From the NCBI GenBank assembly GCA_038093975.1, contig JBBPTG010000025.1, positions 1 through 64,000 of the forward strand: 64,000 nucleotides of DNA. The letters are read 5' to 3'. This document shows positions 32,956 to 44,072 of this stretch, in pieces. The DNA comes from Chalciporus piperatus (Eukaryota; Basidiomycota; Agaricomycetes; Boletales; Boletaceae). A program made the position numbers and the translations under genes. Every line of letters starts with the position of its first letter. Within the stretch, counting starts at the first letter, position 1. The notes beneath the pieces were generated by a model. That model saw nothing but the letters and a program-made list of their open reading frames with translations. It ran no database searches and was not told where the DNA came from.

Positions 32956-34471
32956 TTATGGGTCATTTTGGGATCTTGTTGCGCATGATGTAGTCGTAAA
33001 GTTCTCCCACTGTAGCCCACTTGCGACCCACCCTGCAAAAGCACACCCTTGACCCGTAAGGCGCCCCTTTGCTTTCTGATAATGCGAAATACTGTGCTTC
33101 ACTTGGAAATACGTGCGGGGATTTCTGAGAACTTGGTGAGTGGAAGGGGTAGCAATCCTATGCGATTGGCTCACCGATTATTGTCGTCGTAGAGATGGAG
33201 CAAATCCAAGGTCTCCTCGTAGAGATGAAGCATAGATATTTTCGAAATCTGTGGCCTATACGATGCGTGGGTGACGAGTGAATGATCAGATGAACACACA
33301 ACGTACATGAACATCTTTTTGAAACGGTGTTTCGGAGGGACACCTCGTTTAAGGCCGTTGATCAATATTTCGTGTGGGACGGCTGAATCTGCGATCCAGC
33401 AGAGCGCTAAGGTGACGAACAGAACCACCTCTTAGTGAAAGCATATACGAGATGACGAATGGTTACTACATTCGTTGAACGATCGAGCAGACCCCGAAGG
33501 TGAGATCGATAACTTGGAGACCTTGAATAGGATCGGGGTGAAAACGATATCTGGTCGATGAACACGGAAAGGCGGCTGTAGACCTGACGTTGCCCTTGAG
33601 ATTCAGCATATATACTTGAGAATAGAGGTCCGAGGGGTACCTGAGATGCTGGACAACCGTCCCCATAAAGCCCTTTCACAGTCGGCTCTTACATCCCCTT
33701 GGAGGTGTTCAGCCACTTCTCCAATGATGATTCTAGAAACGTAGACTGGATGAAGGAACGCTGAGCCAAGGGCGCCTTGTATGCCGAGGACGTTCCATCG
33801 TGCGATTTTGTCGCTGCAGGACATGCACAACGTCGGTGGGGAATCAGCCCGACCGGGTTTCGTCCGCAGCACACCGAACAAGGCGTAATTGTCGCGGCCT
33901 CTCGAGGCAGCACCTTCTTCCAGAGGTTCAAGCACGGCCGAGTCCTTCAGTTTTGCTATTTCTGCGTCTTGATAGGATGCCAGAAAGCGCATCGAAGCGT
34001 CACCGCCTTCGTTGTCATAAACCATGATTGGGGAATCAGATGATCAACAACACCCTGAAACACGAACGAAAATGGCTTACATGGGGGCGTTGACATATAC
34101 ATGATCATGCGAACTCCGTCCTTGAGACCATAAATGCCTTCAGGGTCTCTGGTGAGCCAACGGGACTGCCCGCCATTGGCAACATATCTTCCAATCTCTT
34201 CAAGAAACCAGCGGCGTGCACATCGTCGTGCGAGGACTTCTGCGTGCGAGTCATGCAGAGCGTCACCCTGTTCGGGTAGTCGATCCCTAGGGAGACATTT
34301 ACACCCCGTGGCCAGTGAGATGATCTTGAACGGGAGATCGGGGTCAAGGGAACTCAGTACGAACGCCGCGAGGACGACATAGGCTCCATCGTTCGGCTTG
34401 TGATTGAGAGAGTAGTACCGTTCTAGTATCTGGTCCACGAGAGCAGTGTCTGTTTCATCGTATGAAACCAT
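32956..34471 (-). CDS. TAD1: tRNA-specific adenosine deaminase 1 (A37 to inosine)
   Basis: Deaminates A37 next to the anticodon of tRNA-Ala. The start at 34471 gives [20 protein letters not shown]; upstream the frame has only a TTG. Catalytic motifs are present: [20 protein letters not shown] with His and the proton-shuttle Glu (HAE), then MYMSTPPC, which splices to [10 protein letters not shown] to make PPCGDAS with the first zinc Cys. [20 protein letters not shown] carries the second zinc Cys. The C-terminal blocks follow: [39 protein letters not shown] and [20 protein letters not shown]. The last is [17 protein letters not shown], before the stop at 32956. The long spacing and the LINGLKRG motif mark Tad1 rather than Tad2. 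It converges with GPC1. Confidence 0.92.
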
Positions 34472-35193
34472 CCAGACTCGACACAATCGCGGTGAAGTTT
34501 GAACGACTTGGACTCCGCAGTGTTACCTTGCGAGTCCAACCAGAAAGGCATGCGATTGTCAATGCAGAATTGTACTAGATGGACAGTGCATGTCTTCGTG
34601 GTTCCTCCCAGTCACAAGCAGTTCGAGTTTGCATTCTCATCTGTCACTGGGACACCTGTCGGTAACTGTGATTAATCAGTGTGATATGGATCGCGAGTTC
34701 TTTCCACCCTACACCCTCCGAACCATGAAAGGAGATTTGGTACGTAACACTCCACATTCAGGGCGACCAGCCGCAAGTTCCTGCAGCTACACATGTTCAA
34801 CAAGTCTCATGTCCTCATGATACTCGCTTCGTCCCCTCGCAGTACTGGAAGAAGTCGAAACCGAGAGATATTAATCGCTCCCGGGGAACCGTCGCCGAAG
34901 CCTCTCACATCCATCCTTCTTGCGACGATTCTGCCTTGTAATCAAGCAGAGCGTTTACTCCAACGAAAGAAATTCGCTACATTCGTAAATAATATTAGCG
35001 ACAGGAGATACAGTGAACATTATACTTGTTACAGGACTCGATGTGAAGTACCAGGAAAACTGGTGAGTGATGAGAGCCATGATAATAAAGGTGGAGGACG
35101 GTTCGGTGAAAATAGGACAAGAGGTGGGACGATAAGCGACAAGATACGGAAATTCACGTGGACCAAGGGCCGTTGTTCATTGAGTGCTCATTT
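34472..35193. other. Intergenic, no gene seen
   Basis: TAD1 promoter and 3' flank of the DUF6741 gene. Small open frames occur on the plus strand at 34590-35197 without family features. The 30 bases before the DUF6741 stop contain TTCATTGAGTGCTCA, which shares GAGTGCTCA with the inverted repeat at 39068. Confidence 0.4.
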
Positions 35194-36122
35194 TTAGATG
35201 CCACGTTCCAATCGACATTTCTTCCAGATGTTGTATTTCAACGCGATCCCATGGGATTGGTATCACATTAGCCTGGAGGTGAGTGAAAGCGGGGTTAGAA
35301 AAATGACATCAAATCTCATGGGGTACGCAGACCTGGAGGAAATGTGCAACAGCACGACCAACACGCCTGGCGAGTGACTGAATGTCAACATAACCGCCAT
35401 ATCCGTCGACGGGAATCTCGTAATTGAGGGGAGAATACCCAGGCCACTACGCACCAGGATAAGTTTTGCTAGACATTGTCGCAACAAAAAGTCTTACCCT
35501 AATATTCACAAAGATCTTGCCTCTGGCATCCACGCTGAGGTCGCGGAATGTATATGAGTCCCACCCTGAGAGTCGAACATTTGCTTGTGCTTCCCCAAGA
35601 GTAATGCCTGATCGGAAAGCACCCTTGCGCTTGAATTTGATGGTACGACCAGACCCCCTCCGGAAGGAGTCCACGAAACCGGGAGCAGCAGAATATGAAA
35701 CGGACGATGAGCGACGGGGCCGAGTGAGTGCCATAGGTTGGACCAAAGGTGGGTAAGGGCCGACAGATCCACGGCGCTCTGGGTAGTATGAGTCGTGAAT
35801 GCCAATGTCATCGTAGGCTAGAATGGTGGCATTTTAGAACACGTTAGGGAAGTGGGTTGAATACATACACTTTGGAGGGAGATGGTGAGAGCTTAGGTTA
35901 CCTGTAGATGAACCATACATGGAGTACCCTGGCTGGGGAAATGTCTGCCAAATAGTTTGGTCAATGTCAGAAGGGGTTAGTACACAGACTGACCTGCATA
36001 GCTGGCTCGTGGTAGGATGAAGACAGTGGCACACCACCGTGAAGGCTTCCCGGCGTCGAGGCATAGCTCAACGATTGTCGCCGGGACCTAGAAGGGGGAT
36101 AATAAGAGTCGTAGTACGACAT
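35194..36122 (-). CDS. DUF6741-like basidiomycete protein
   Basis: Six exons join in frame. MSYYDSYYPPSRSRRQSLSY is the Tyr/Ser-rich start at 36122. Next comes TFPQPGYSMYGSST, then YDDIGIHDSYYPERRGSVGP and a basic linker. The conserved C-terminal domain follows: TIKFKRKGAFRSGITLGEAQ, ANVRLSGWDSYTFRDLSVDA and RGKIFVNIR, then GYSPLNYEIPVDGYGGYVDI and QSLARRVGRAVAHFLQ. The last exon is ANVIPIPWDRVEIQHLEEMS, ending IGTWHL. The KFKRKGxFRxGITLGEA block and the ARRVxxAxxHFLQ block are, as I recall them, typical of a large agaric family named DUF6741, of unknown function. The tyrosine-rich N-terminus suggests a disordered region. Confidence 0.75.
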
Positions 36123-38159
36123 TCCTGCAAGTAGTGGGGAATATGCTGGGATGGATGAAAGAAGAACAACCGGGTTTCAACGCCCTTTATACAAAAGGCT
36201 ACGATGCCACGACCATTACGGCTGGTCCACAGTGCCTCGAGGACACATCGAGGTCCTTTGCTTGGGTGGGAAGGTGGATCAAGTGGTACACCGCAAGGTT
36301 CAGACCTAAGTTGGGCAATTTGCAAACCAGACAATCAATATGGCGTTCTCTAGCACAGAAAGTTCTGTGAACCAGATCACGACCGTGCAATCCGACATGG
36401 GATAGCGGAGTGCCATTCGAGCCGAAGATTCGACCGCGTCCCGAGGTTCTGATCAGCGGTAGAGAACCCTGAGGAAGAGAACCGATGACATCTTCCACTC
36501 GTTATCAATCAGGGGGACCTGGGAAAGAACTGTTAGGGGTGGCTGGTGTCAAAGCACTGGCATCTTCAAGATGGCCTCGAGGCAAACACGTCACGGTGCG
36601 TATTCACCTTCCACAAAGAGCTTTTGACTTCCATTGGTAGAAACAAATTTCTTTCCATCAATAAATATCGTCGTTGATGCCCGCGTCCAACTTCGGTACA
36701 TCTTGGAAGTCTGAGTAGAACACGACGACCCTGATCCCGACCTGTGGACAGCCTTGAGTCGCGGTGCTTTCTGACAATAGCGTAGATGGCCAAACAAACA
36801 TCATCCCAAAAGCAGCTTGAGACCAAGCCGCGCATGTAGTCTCCACGCCTTGGAGCCTGGAGCTTCAAGTTGGAGCTCAGTGGATATCGCCACATCCTTG
36901 ACCATCGGTTTAATCACTACAGCTTGACCAACTCCCACTCGGCGAATAGAGGACTGCCGACAAAGATTGTGGCTGGAGGGCACAGGAACCAGCCGCATCA
37001 GCGCGGAGCACCCTGGAGCACCCCAATTTAGAGTCCTAGGTTCACAGGTACAATGGCGTACTTCCTGGGTCAGTTTCAGGGGGATTGCTAAGTCAGAACG
37101 CGATTTCGTCGTAGTGCGATAGGTTGCGATTTCGTCGACTCGGAGTCACTTCTTTTGAATCCTACTTTCTTGCGAACCCGTCTCCGAGTCTTGCCTCATT
37201 TCGGACGCCTTCAATCGTAATGGTTGGTATGCAGTAGCCCCCTCAATTCTGCATCTCCATATTGTCATCCCCATACAGTATGGGATGTCGAATTGAGGGG
37301 CTACCTTGATCAGTCCCGTACGTGAGATCGTATTATCCGTGTCCTTTGGAAATTTTTGCTCATCGGAGTCATCCTCGCAAGCTGAACCTCGTCTCCCCCA
37401 AACCAGACTGTCGATGGCAGAAGACAGTCGTTCCGCTAGATTGGCCGCTCTCACTGTGTAGCTTTGTTGTATTATTCTTTCAAATCTAGAAACGGGCCGA
37501 CGAGCAACATAGCGAACTGATAGATCTACACACCTGGATGGCATGGCCAGAAAGATCGAGATGGCAGTGATGTCAGCGACATTAGCTGTAGGCGTTTCCC
37601 CACATCATTATGAATGGCAATAAGTGACCGCAATGTATATATTTTGGGAATTCTTCCTACCTTGTGGTAACATGTGTGTGTCCGGTCCCAATGACGACCT
37701 TCCCGAGAAAATCCCCATCTAAGAGTGAGAAGGCATGAAATTCATTGTCCCCCTGACTGATAACTATAATTACAAGTAACACATGGGCGATTGGGAGATG
37801 ACGATCTTGCTGTTGCTACTACCGATCGTACACGAGCAATAGTTTGCGGCACAGTAATGGCCATCATGGTGATTCATACATATGATAGATAGGATATCCT
37901 ATAGGAGTCGTTAATGGCACTAAATGAATGTGTGTTAGCTACAGCAAGCCTGTGCTCGCAGAGATCTTTGTTGTTTAAAAGGGAAACGATCAATGTCCGG
38001 TGTCTTTGCCAACGTAAGAATGCGATGCTAACATGAATGGTTTGTGAGATGTGAATGGATCGGAGACTGGGCCGCTCTTTATCACCAACGATCGGTGGGA
38101 TATCATCTGTCCAAGGGCAAGTGTGAGTCAGCGTCTCCACGCCTTGTAACTGGGACTAC
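36123..38159. other. Gene-poor interval of 2 kb
   Basis: No supported gene. Minus-strand frames at 36566-36895 and 37146-37544 have some protein-like content (LVSSCFWDDVCLAIYAIVRK; LAERLSSAIDSLVWGRRG). They lack family motifs and could be decayed gene pieces. The long hairpin at 37234-37304 lies in the second of these. Confidence 0.4.
37234..37304. repeat. 71-bp near-perfect palindrome (nested hairpin)
   Basis: The outer arms are GTAGCCCCCTCAATTC on the left and GAATTGAGGGGCTAC on the right, complementary apart from one extra C. Near the right arm the stretch CATCCCCATACAGTATGGGATG is itself palindromic. The transcript would fold into a compact hairpin. No target-site duplication or transposase is visible. 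It may be a miniature inverted-repeat element or a structural element. Confidence 0.65.
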
Positions 38160-38732
38160 TTACCAGCTTTCTTCATATCCCAATCGTGCTTCAGAGGACT
38201 CTAATAGCTCGAAGATAATATCCCAGTCGAGCAGGAAATTTGTAGGAGAGTTGGCTATCAGTGGAGGGATTTGCGGAACATGGAGTATTGGTGTTTTGTC
38301 TGCAGGGGCAACTGCCAGTGGTGATATATCCCGGGGACGCTGCTGGGGAGTAATTGTGACAGAGAGGGATGTGTTGAATGCAAGCACTGGTCGTCGCGCA
38401 TGGGAGTGCGGGGTACCATGAGGGGAGCGAGGTCCCACTGGTCTTGGTCGGCATGCGCAGCTAAAGCGCCGCTTCGTACTGTGTTCTATGTAGATGTCCG
38501 GAGTGTGTGCTAGAGGTGGAAATGATGACTCGGAGGATGACTCGGATGAATTTGATCGTAGTAGGGTGGACCCTCGAGATAAACTGGGCCGCTGGTTAAC
38601 CCAACGATATATGTCCTGGTTTTCCACTGAAGCGGACTCGGACGATGACGCTGTCCAGCTGACAGGACGTGGACCCTTCACTTGGGACATCTTTCTTCGA
38701 CTAAATGTTGGGAGAGGAGGGAGGTCATCCAT
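38160..38732 (-). CDS. Hypothetical Ser/Pro-rich protein, model incomplete
   Basis: A 190-codon open frame starts MDDLPPLPTFSRRKMSQVKG at 38732. It has Ser/Glu-rich low complexity (NSSESSSESSFPPL) and then a more ordered end, ILHVPQIPPLIANSPTNFLL, followed by DWDIIFELLESSEARLGYEE. Its last codons overlap a perfect GTAAGT donor, so the true gene may splice on into 38140-37874, where METLTHTCPWTDDIPPIVGD could be continued. An upstream exon near 38800 (ending in CCGGTGAGAC) is also possible. The last block reads like a conserved motif, but I do not recognise a family. Confidence 0.4.
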   Translation of the reverse strand: MDDLPPLPTFSRRKMSQVKGPRPVSWTASSSESASVENQDIYRWVNQRPSLSRGSTLLRSNSSESSSESSFPPLAHTPDIYIEHSTKRRFSCACRPRPVGPRSPHGTPHSHARRPVLAFNTSLSVTITPQQRPRDISPLAVAPADKTPILHVPQIPPLIANSPTNFLLDWDIIFELLESSEARLGYEESW

Positions 38733-39702
38733 TTGGAAAGGGTCTCACCGGCATTCGATGGGTAAGGGACGAAAGACGCAAACGACCATTTGATGTACAG
38801 TACTTTATGGGTCTCGAGGTGCCCCGTGGTAAGCCCAAGTCAAGCGGACTTAGGTTTCCTGTGCTTCGTTCTCGGGTGCACTAAATGAAGCCAAGTGCAA
38901 TATGAGCGCAGTTACCTCGACACCGCCTCCCAGCTGGATACGTATTAGTATTAGATCCGTTTATAATTGTTACTAACTTTGCTGGGCCGGCGAACTATGC
39001 AGATATCAGCACTTTGGTTCCGAACGGATGCTATCCTGCTTGGTGCAGTCATCAGCTTTTTGTAAGCGCTCATTGAGTGCTCAATGAGCTCGGCTGGACC
39101 GCTTAGCTCGGTTTGGAGTCGCTTACAGTCTGCTTGGCCAATGAGAGCCTTCCAAAGTGTGGTGGAATGAGTACGTTATTTTGACGCTTTGCAGATGCAC
39201 TGGGGGTTGCGACATTGAACGGGGGACTTCAAACGCCGACGTGTTACGTCCTGGCAAACTTTGTCCGACAGGGCCTGACTCCTCCTGTCTGGGTGACTCT
39301 TGTGAGCTTGGTTCAACCGAAGGAACAGGATGTAAAGCATTCTCTCAAACTCTTTCCTGCATCATAGGGAACGAATTAAAATGAGCAGGAGATAACACCA
39401 CCTTCTGCGGGCCTCTATCCTGCCAATGATGGACAGTGTTATCGTTTGGCGAGCACTTTGACCCTTTTGTTTATCGTGTATTATCTGCGTCCGATACAGA
39501 AATGTGGCTTTGAAGTCTCGTGAAGTATTGGTTTACCCTCTGAGCCCATGAAGACAGTCGGAGAGCTACTTATGGTGGCCTGATCTGCATTGGACTCGGA
39601 GTCTACTTGGAGTGCGTTCGACAGTCGTGCCGGAACCAAGTCGGGACGATCGATCAAGCTCGATCTACGCTCGATCATCAAGTTTCTTCAAGTTGCCCGA
39701 TC
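38733..39702. other. Gene-poor interval with inverted repeat
   Basis: No coding exon supported. AT-rich sequence lies around 38940-38990. The nested inverted repeat at 39063-39105 is listed separately. The final 200 bp form the EFM6 promoter. Confidence 0.4.
39068..39089. repeat. Perfect 9-bp inverted repeat with 4-bp loop
   Basis: GCTCATTGA, loop GTGC, TCAATGAGC. An outer pair TAAGCG (39063-39068) and CGCTTA (39100-39105) partly encloses it. GAGTGCTCA also occurs near 35180. Confidence 0.6.
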
Positions 39703-40773
39703 ATGGTTGTTCTGGTCAACGTCCCACCAGCAGACCTTGGCCCATCGATCTTCTCCAACGAAATAGCATTAGATGAGGCTCTGGATATCCTCGACCCCCT
39801 TCGACATCTCAGGAATGACGAAAGTCTCGAAGATGATGCCAATTCGCCGAGCATTGTTCCAATTCAACCTCGATCAATCCTCAACGAGATGATTCGGCTA
39901 TCATTCCCCGATCATCCACTCCATGGAAGCCCCGAACCCATACAAGTCATGCTCAAGGTGGACGCAACCCCCGGTTGTGGAGGCATTGCCTGGCCTGCTG
40001 GTGAAGTTTGTGCATCTGTTCTGATGAGATGTCGTCGTGACGGAAAGCGTGAACTGATCACAGGTTCTCGCAAACTATCTAGCCTTTCGTGGAAAGGGAT
40101 ACTGCACAGGTCGAACAACCCTGGAACTTGGCAGTGGTACTGGCTTGGTTGGCCTAGTCGCTGGAGCGCTCGGTGCAGAAGTTTGGATTACTGATCAGGC
40201 GTCAGCATCCTTCACCAATCACTCCTCGATTTGTAATGGATGATTGAGACTCTCGCAGACCATTACTAGATATTATGCGAGTGAACGTAGAACTGAATCG
40301 GCTACGCTCCTTGGTTTTCGTGTCCGAGTTGAATTGGTGAGTAAATATAGTCTTCCACGTACTCCGCATCAGAGTCTCAGAGATGTCAAGGGGGGAGGCT
40401 TTGTCCCCAGAGATACCCCGGCCTGATTTGATCCTGGCCGCAGATTGCGTGTACTTTGAACCGGCATTCCCACTTCTAGTGGACACGCTGGCTGAGCTGG
40501 CGACCGCGCAAACGGAAGTATTGTTTTGTTTCAAAAAAAGGCGAAAGGTATTCATGTCCTTCCTGAAAATGCCGTACAGCTTCTCATGGCCAATAGGCGG
40601 ATAAGCGCTTCTTCACACTGCTCAAAAAGCACTTTAGCTGGAAAGAGGTGTGCAATTCAAATACCTTCCCTGTTTCACAGTTGTAGCTTGGAGTCCTCCA
40701 GATCGAAGACGATCCCAACCGGGAAAGATACAGTCGTGAAGCTATTTCACTTTTGACGTTGCATCGAAAGTGA
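39703..40773 (+). CDS. EFM6: Lysine methyltransferase of eEF1A, EFM6/METTL21 family
   Basis: A seven-beta-strand SAM-dependent methyltransferase. The N-terminal exon (start 39703, MVVLVNVPPADLGPSIFSNE) ends with GCGGIAWPAGE, the family G-x-x-x-WPA motif. Splicing gives VLANYLAFRGKGYCTGRTTL and the SAM loop LELGSGTGLVGLVAGALGAE, with VWITDQ. A further join gives APLLDIMRVNVELNRL and then LNWGEALSPEIPRPDLILAA. The post-II motif DCVYFEPAFPLLVDTLAELA follows, then LFCFKKRRK, ADKRFFTLLKKHFSWKE and the end REAISLLTLHRK. The DLILAADCVYFEPAF block is closest to yeast Efm6, which methylates eEF1A on one lysine. Other METTL21-type enzymes are similar, so the substrate is inferred. Confidence 0.88.
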
Positions 40774-41038
40774 TAAAAACCCAACTTCCTGTCGATGACA
40801 TGGAGAGAGATTGTTTATTTGTGAAGGACACGCGGCAGTCGGTGAGCCGTGAGAGGAACTGGGTCGCATGTTGGCCAGTGCAGTGCAGGGAGGAGCGAGT
40901 CTAGGTGCGTGCGGGGACCAATAGCTCCCTAAACTGAGCGAGGAATGGGATGTTTACCTGCACGAGGGTATTCTCTAATTGTAGACTCTAGCTGCAACAT
41001 TGTATATGGGAGATAAATAGCCGGTCAGCTATCATTCA

Positions 41039-41463
41039 TTATGAAGGTGTTATTGTCTTGATCTGATATCAGATGGTCAGTACCTACGGGTCTTGCTCCC
41101 TTTTGGCAAGGAACTTACCTGCAGCCCGTGAATCCCCTGGATTTCCTGCTTCAAAGTTTCTGTAACGAGTTTGTGTTGCTTCACTGTCGATAGCCCCTTG
41201 AATTCGTCGCTAGCAACCTTGATTGCAAAGAATGAACCGCATCCTCCTGAATACATACTAGACATCAGACTTGTCCCGGAGAAACACAGAGCATGCTAAC
41301 CAGAGATGTCTTGCACCACAAGTTCGGAAGGGGAGAAGCGCTCTGTTAGTTTGGCTACTATGGAGCCCTCGGTGTTAATGGGCTGTGAAGCAGGTGTCGA
41401 CAGGGCTCGCAGACCCACTATGGCCGGTCTCGAGGCCACGAGCTGTCTCGTCAGTGAGAACAT
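41039..41463 (-). CDS. BOL3: Mitochondrial BolA-like protein Bol3
   Basis: The start MFSLTRQLVASRPAIVGLRA at 41463 gives an Arg/Ser-rich presequence. The BolA fold follows: GSIVAKLTERFSPSELVVQD, ISGGCGSFFAIKVASDEFKG and LSTVKQHKLVTETLKQEIQG. The last splice gives IHGLQIKTITPS and a stop at 41039-41041. The conserved His in KQHKLV and the Cys in GGCGSFF fit the BolA3 branch, which helps hand 4Fe-4S clusters to lipoate synthase and succinate dehydrogenase in the matrix. Three short introns. Its start codon is only 117 bp from that of COX15, read the other way. Confidence 0.92.
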
Positions 41464-41580
41464 GATACACAAGGGCAAGGCGAGCCCTATTGGAACGCGC
41501 TTACTTTACCTGTCACGTGCGGCTAATAAGCTGTCTCGAGTTTGAGTTTCGCCTCTAGAATTGAGGCTTTCTCGGACCAA
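41464..41580. promoter_or_regulatory. Bidirectional promoter, BOL3 and COX15
   Basis: The two outward start codons are 117 bp apart, so both transcripts must begin within or beyond this stretch. It contains CACGTG (near 41515), a perfect E-box palindrome of the Cbf1/bHLH type. Such sites are common at respiratory and methionine genes in yeast. A function here is inferred. Confidence 0.55.
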
Positions 41581-43230
41581 ATGCATATCTTCCGCGCAGG
41601 GCTCCGTCCTGCACTGCGGTATGGGTTACACACCACTCCGCCGCTGTCAATACCACGGGGCATACATGGAATCGCGCAGTCCTCAAAGAGTGTCCTGAGG
41701 TCGTGTCTTGGACCGGCATCAACTACTTCATCAAGCAAAATTCTATCATTGTTGCGGACATTCTCTCGCAGTAATGACTGCAGAAGAGTCACAGCTCTGC
41801 GATCCCTGGACTCGCGTTTCTTCTCAACCAAGGTCGACCAAACCGGCGTGGATATTTCTGCGTTACCCGTGCTGGCACCCCCTGCAGTTGCTCGTTGGCT
41901 CTTGTTCTCGTCCGCATTGGTCTTCGCCGTTATCGTAGTAGGAGGAGTCACGCGTCTCACCGAATCCGGTCTCAGCATCACAGAATGGCGGCCCATTACG
42001 GGTATGGTCCCCCCATTGAACAACGAGGATTGGAATGTCGAGTTCGAGAAGTACAAGGCAACTCCAGAATTCAAGCTGTCGGTACATTTCGTTGGGCCAC
42101 TATTCTCCCGTGTTAATTGAACTATTCCAACAGTATCAATCACTCAATGTCGTTGGACGAATTCAAGAACATCTTCTACATGGAATGGGGCCACCGTGCT
42201 CTGGGTCGTGTGATTGGCGTCGTTTTCGTGGTTCCCCTTGCCTATTTCGCTGTGAAGAGGAAACTCGCTACATCGATGCCTGCTAAACTGACAGGTATGG
42301 CCTTACTACTCGGTTTCCAAGGGGTCCTTGGATGGTATATGGTCAAGTCTGGTCTTGAGGACTCAATCATGGAAACTCCTGGGGCGGTTCCCCGTGTCTC
42401 GCAATACAGGCTTGCTGCACACCTTGGTACTGCCGTGCTCCTGTATGCTGGAATGCTCGGAACAGGACTGGCAGCGATCAAGGACTGGAAATATGCACGC
42501 AGTGGCTTCTGGAGCGGGTCAAAAATCATGTCATTTGAGGAGGTACTCTCTAAGCCGGTCATCAAGAGATTCTCGCGACAATCTCGTGCTTTGACAGCAC
42601 TCGTATTTTTGACAGCATTGTCTGGTACGTGGTTGTCCAGGCAGCTTTTACTGCCAGTTCTCACCTAAGACTTGTCCAGGTGCTTTCGTCGCTGGTCTGG
42701 ATGCCGGGTTGGTATACAACGAATTCCCGTTGATGGGTGGTCGTCTGGTACCTCCTACTGACGAGCTATTTTCCGCTGCATATGCCAAAAGTGCAGACGG
42801 GTCTGATGTCTGGTGGCGAAACATATTTGAAAACCCCACTACTGTCCAGTTCAACCACCGAGTCCTCGTATGTTCTCCCTTTACGCGTTGTTTGACAGTA
42901 ATTGATTCCGAATCCCTCTGATAGGCAATGACGACATACCTTAGCACTTGCTTCCTCTTCGCTCAAAGTCGCCGCAGTGCCGTTCGCACACTATTGCCCC
43001 CACTGGCTCGCGTTTCGGCCACAGCTGCGTTCGCGATGGCAAACGTTCAGGCTCTGCTTGGATTGGCTACATTGCTTTACCTTGTTCCCGTTCCTGTGGC
43101 TGCTGCACACCAGGCCGGCAGCGTGGCGTTGTTGAGTACAATGATACACTTGCTGGTTTCGCTCCGCCGGCCAGGCGTGGGAGCTCAGATTTGGAGTAAA
43201 GCTTGGACACAAGCTAAGAAGGCCACTTGA
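41581..43230 (+). CDS. COX15: Haem A synthase Cox15
   Basis: Converts haem O to haem A in the mitochondrial inner membrane for cytochrome c oxidase. The ATG at 41581 ([20 protein letters not shown]) begins a long presequence; the frame is open to a TTG upstream. The family blocks are complete: [60 protein letters not shown] and [20 protein letters not shown]. Later ones are [56 protein letters not shown] and [20 protein letters not shown]. Four His in EWGHR, LAAHLG, FNHRVL and AAHQAG are the expected haem ligands. Eight helices. Stop at 43228. It shares a short promoter with BOL3. Confidence 0.97.
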
Positions 43231-44072
43231 TAGAGTCTAGAGGAATCCATGCTTCATGTATTTTACCACCCCACTCCATAATTATCTAACACGAGCGTCC
43301 CATCGTACAGGTTGCCGCCCTGGCCTGGCGTACTTAGTCCGTCGCTCCGACTCATAGGCGCCAAGTGACAATAGGTCACACCTATAGGTATATCTTTTAC
43401 GAGATGCTCCTCCCTGACAGCACTCAACTTTCAATATCTGAGGATCAATTCACATGCTATACCACATCGATACCCGCCGGTGTACATATTCCACCAGCCT
43501 TGTTTCAAAGTGAAACCGATAGAACTTGCAGTGCACGTCCCATGGCAGATGGTAATGGCAGTTGTTCTTTGCTTACACGTCTATGTTGGGACTATCCTGA
43601 ATGTCGTGCTTGGAATACTCGTACGAAGGCTTTGGCAGACTCCTTCGTCGGATCTTCTGACGAAAAAGGTTGCGGAAGTGCTGCTAGCGAAGAGAGCACC
43701 CGGATCCGTTGCAGACTGGCGGATGGTGAGAAATCATGACACGAGTGGGAGAATATTTTGTGTCACGTTGGCAGCGAAATGGAAGTTCAGCAAGTTCATC
43801 CAGGCTCATTGTATAAGGTCGTCGACGGTACATTGCAGCGGTCAATCGCATCAACTTGCAGAGTTTGAGTCGATCCAAGCTGGCGCAGGAACAGCATATT
43901 CCGACGGACCAACAAATCCCCGTGATCTCTCTCCATCATCTGTGTTACGGACAGAGGAATGGGTGGTCCTTCCCCCTTTCTTGGTTCCCCTTGAATATAG
44001 CGTTGGATTCCCCACTCAACACGCAGTGTTGAAACATCATGTTACAAGAAAGAACATTAATATATTGGGACT
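43231..44072. other. Tail-to-tail interval, possible small gene
   Basis: Between the ends of COX15 and PRE5. A plus-strand frame at 43480-44169 stays open for 229 codons and has one hydrophobic helix-like stretch (MVMAVVLCLHVYVGTILNVV). It runs into the last PRE5 exon on the other strand, has no introns and matches no family I know. I treat it as unproven. Confidence 0.35.

Noticed and set aside
39157..39384. Small plus-strand frame before EFM6
   Set aside because: 75 codons, no motif, no splice partner, in AT-rich gene-poor sequence.
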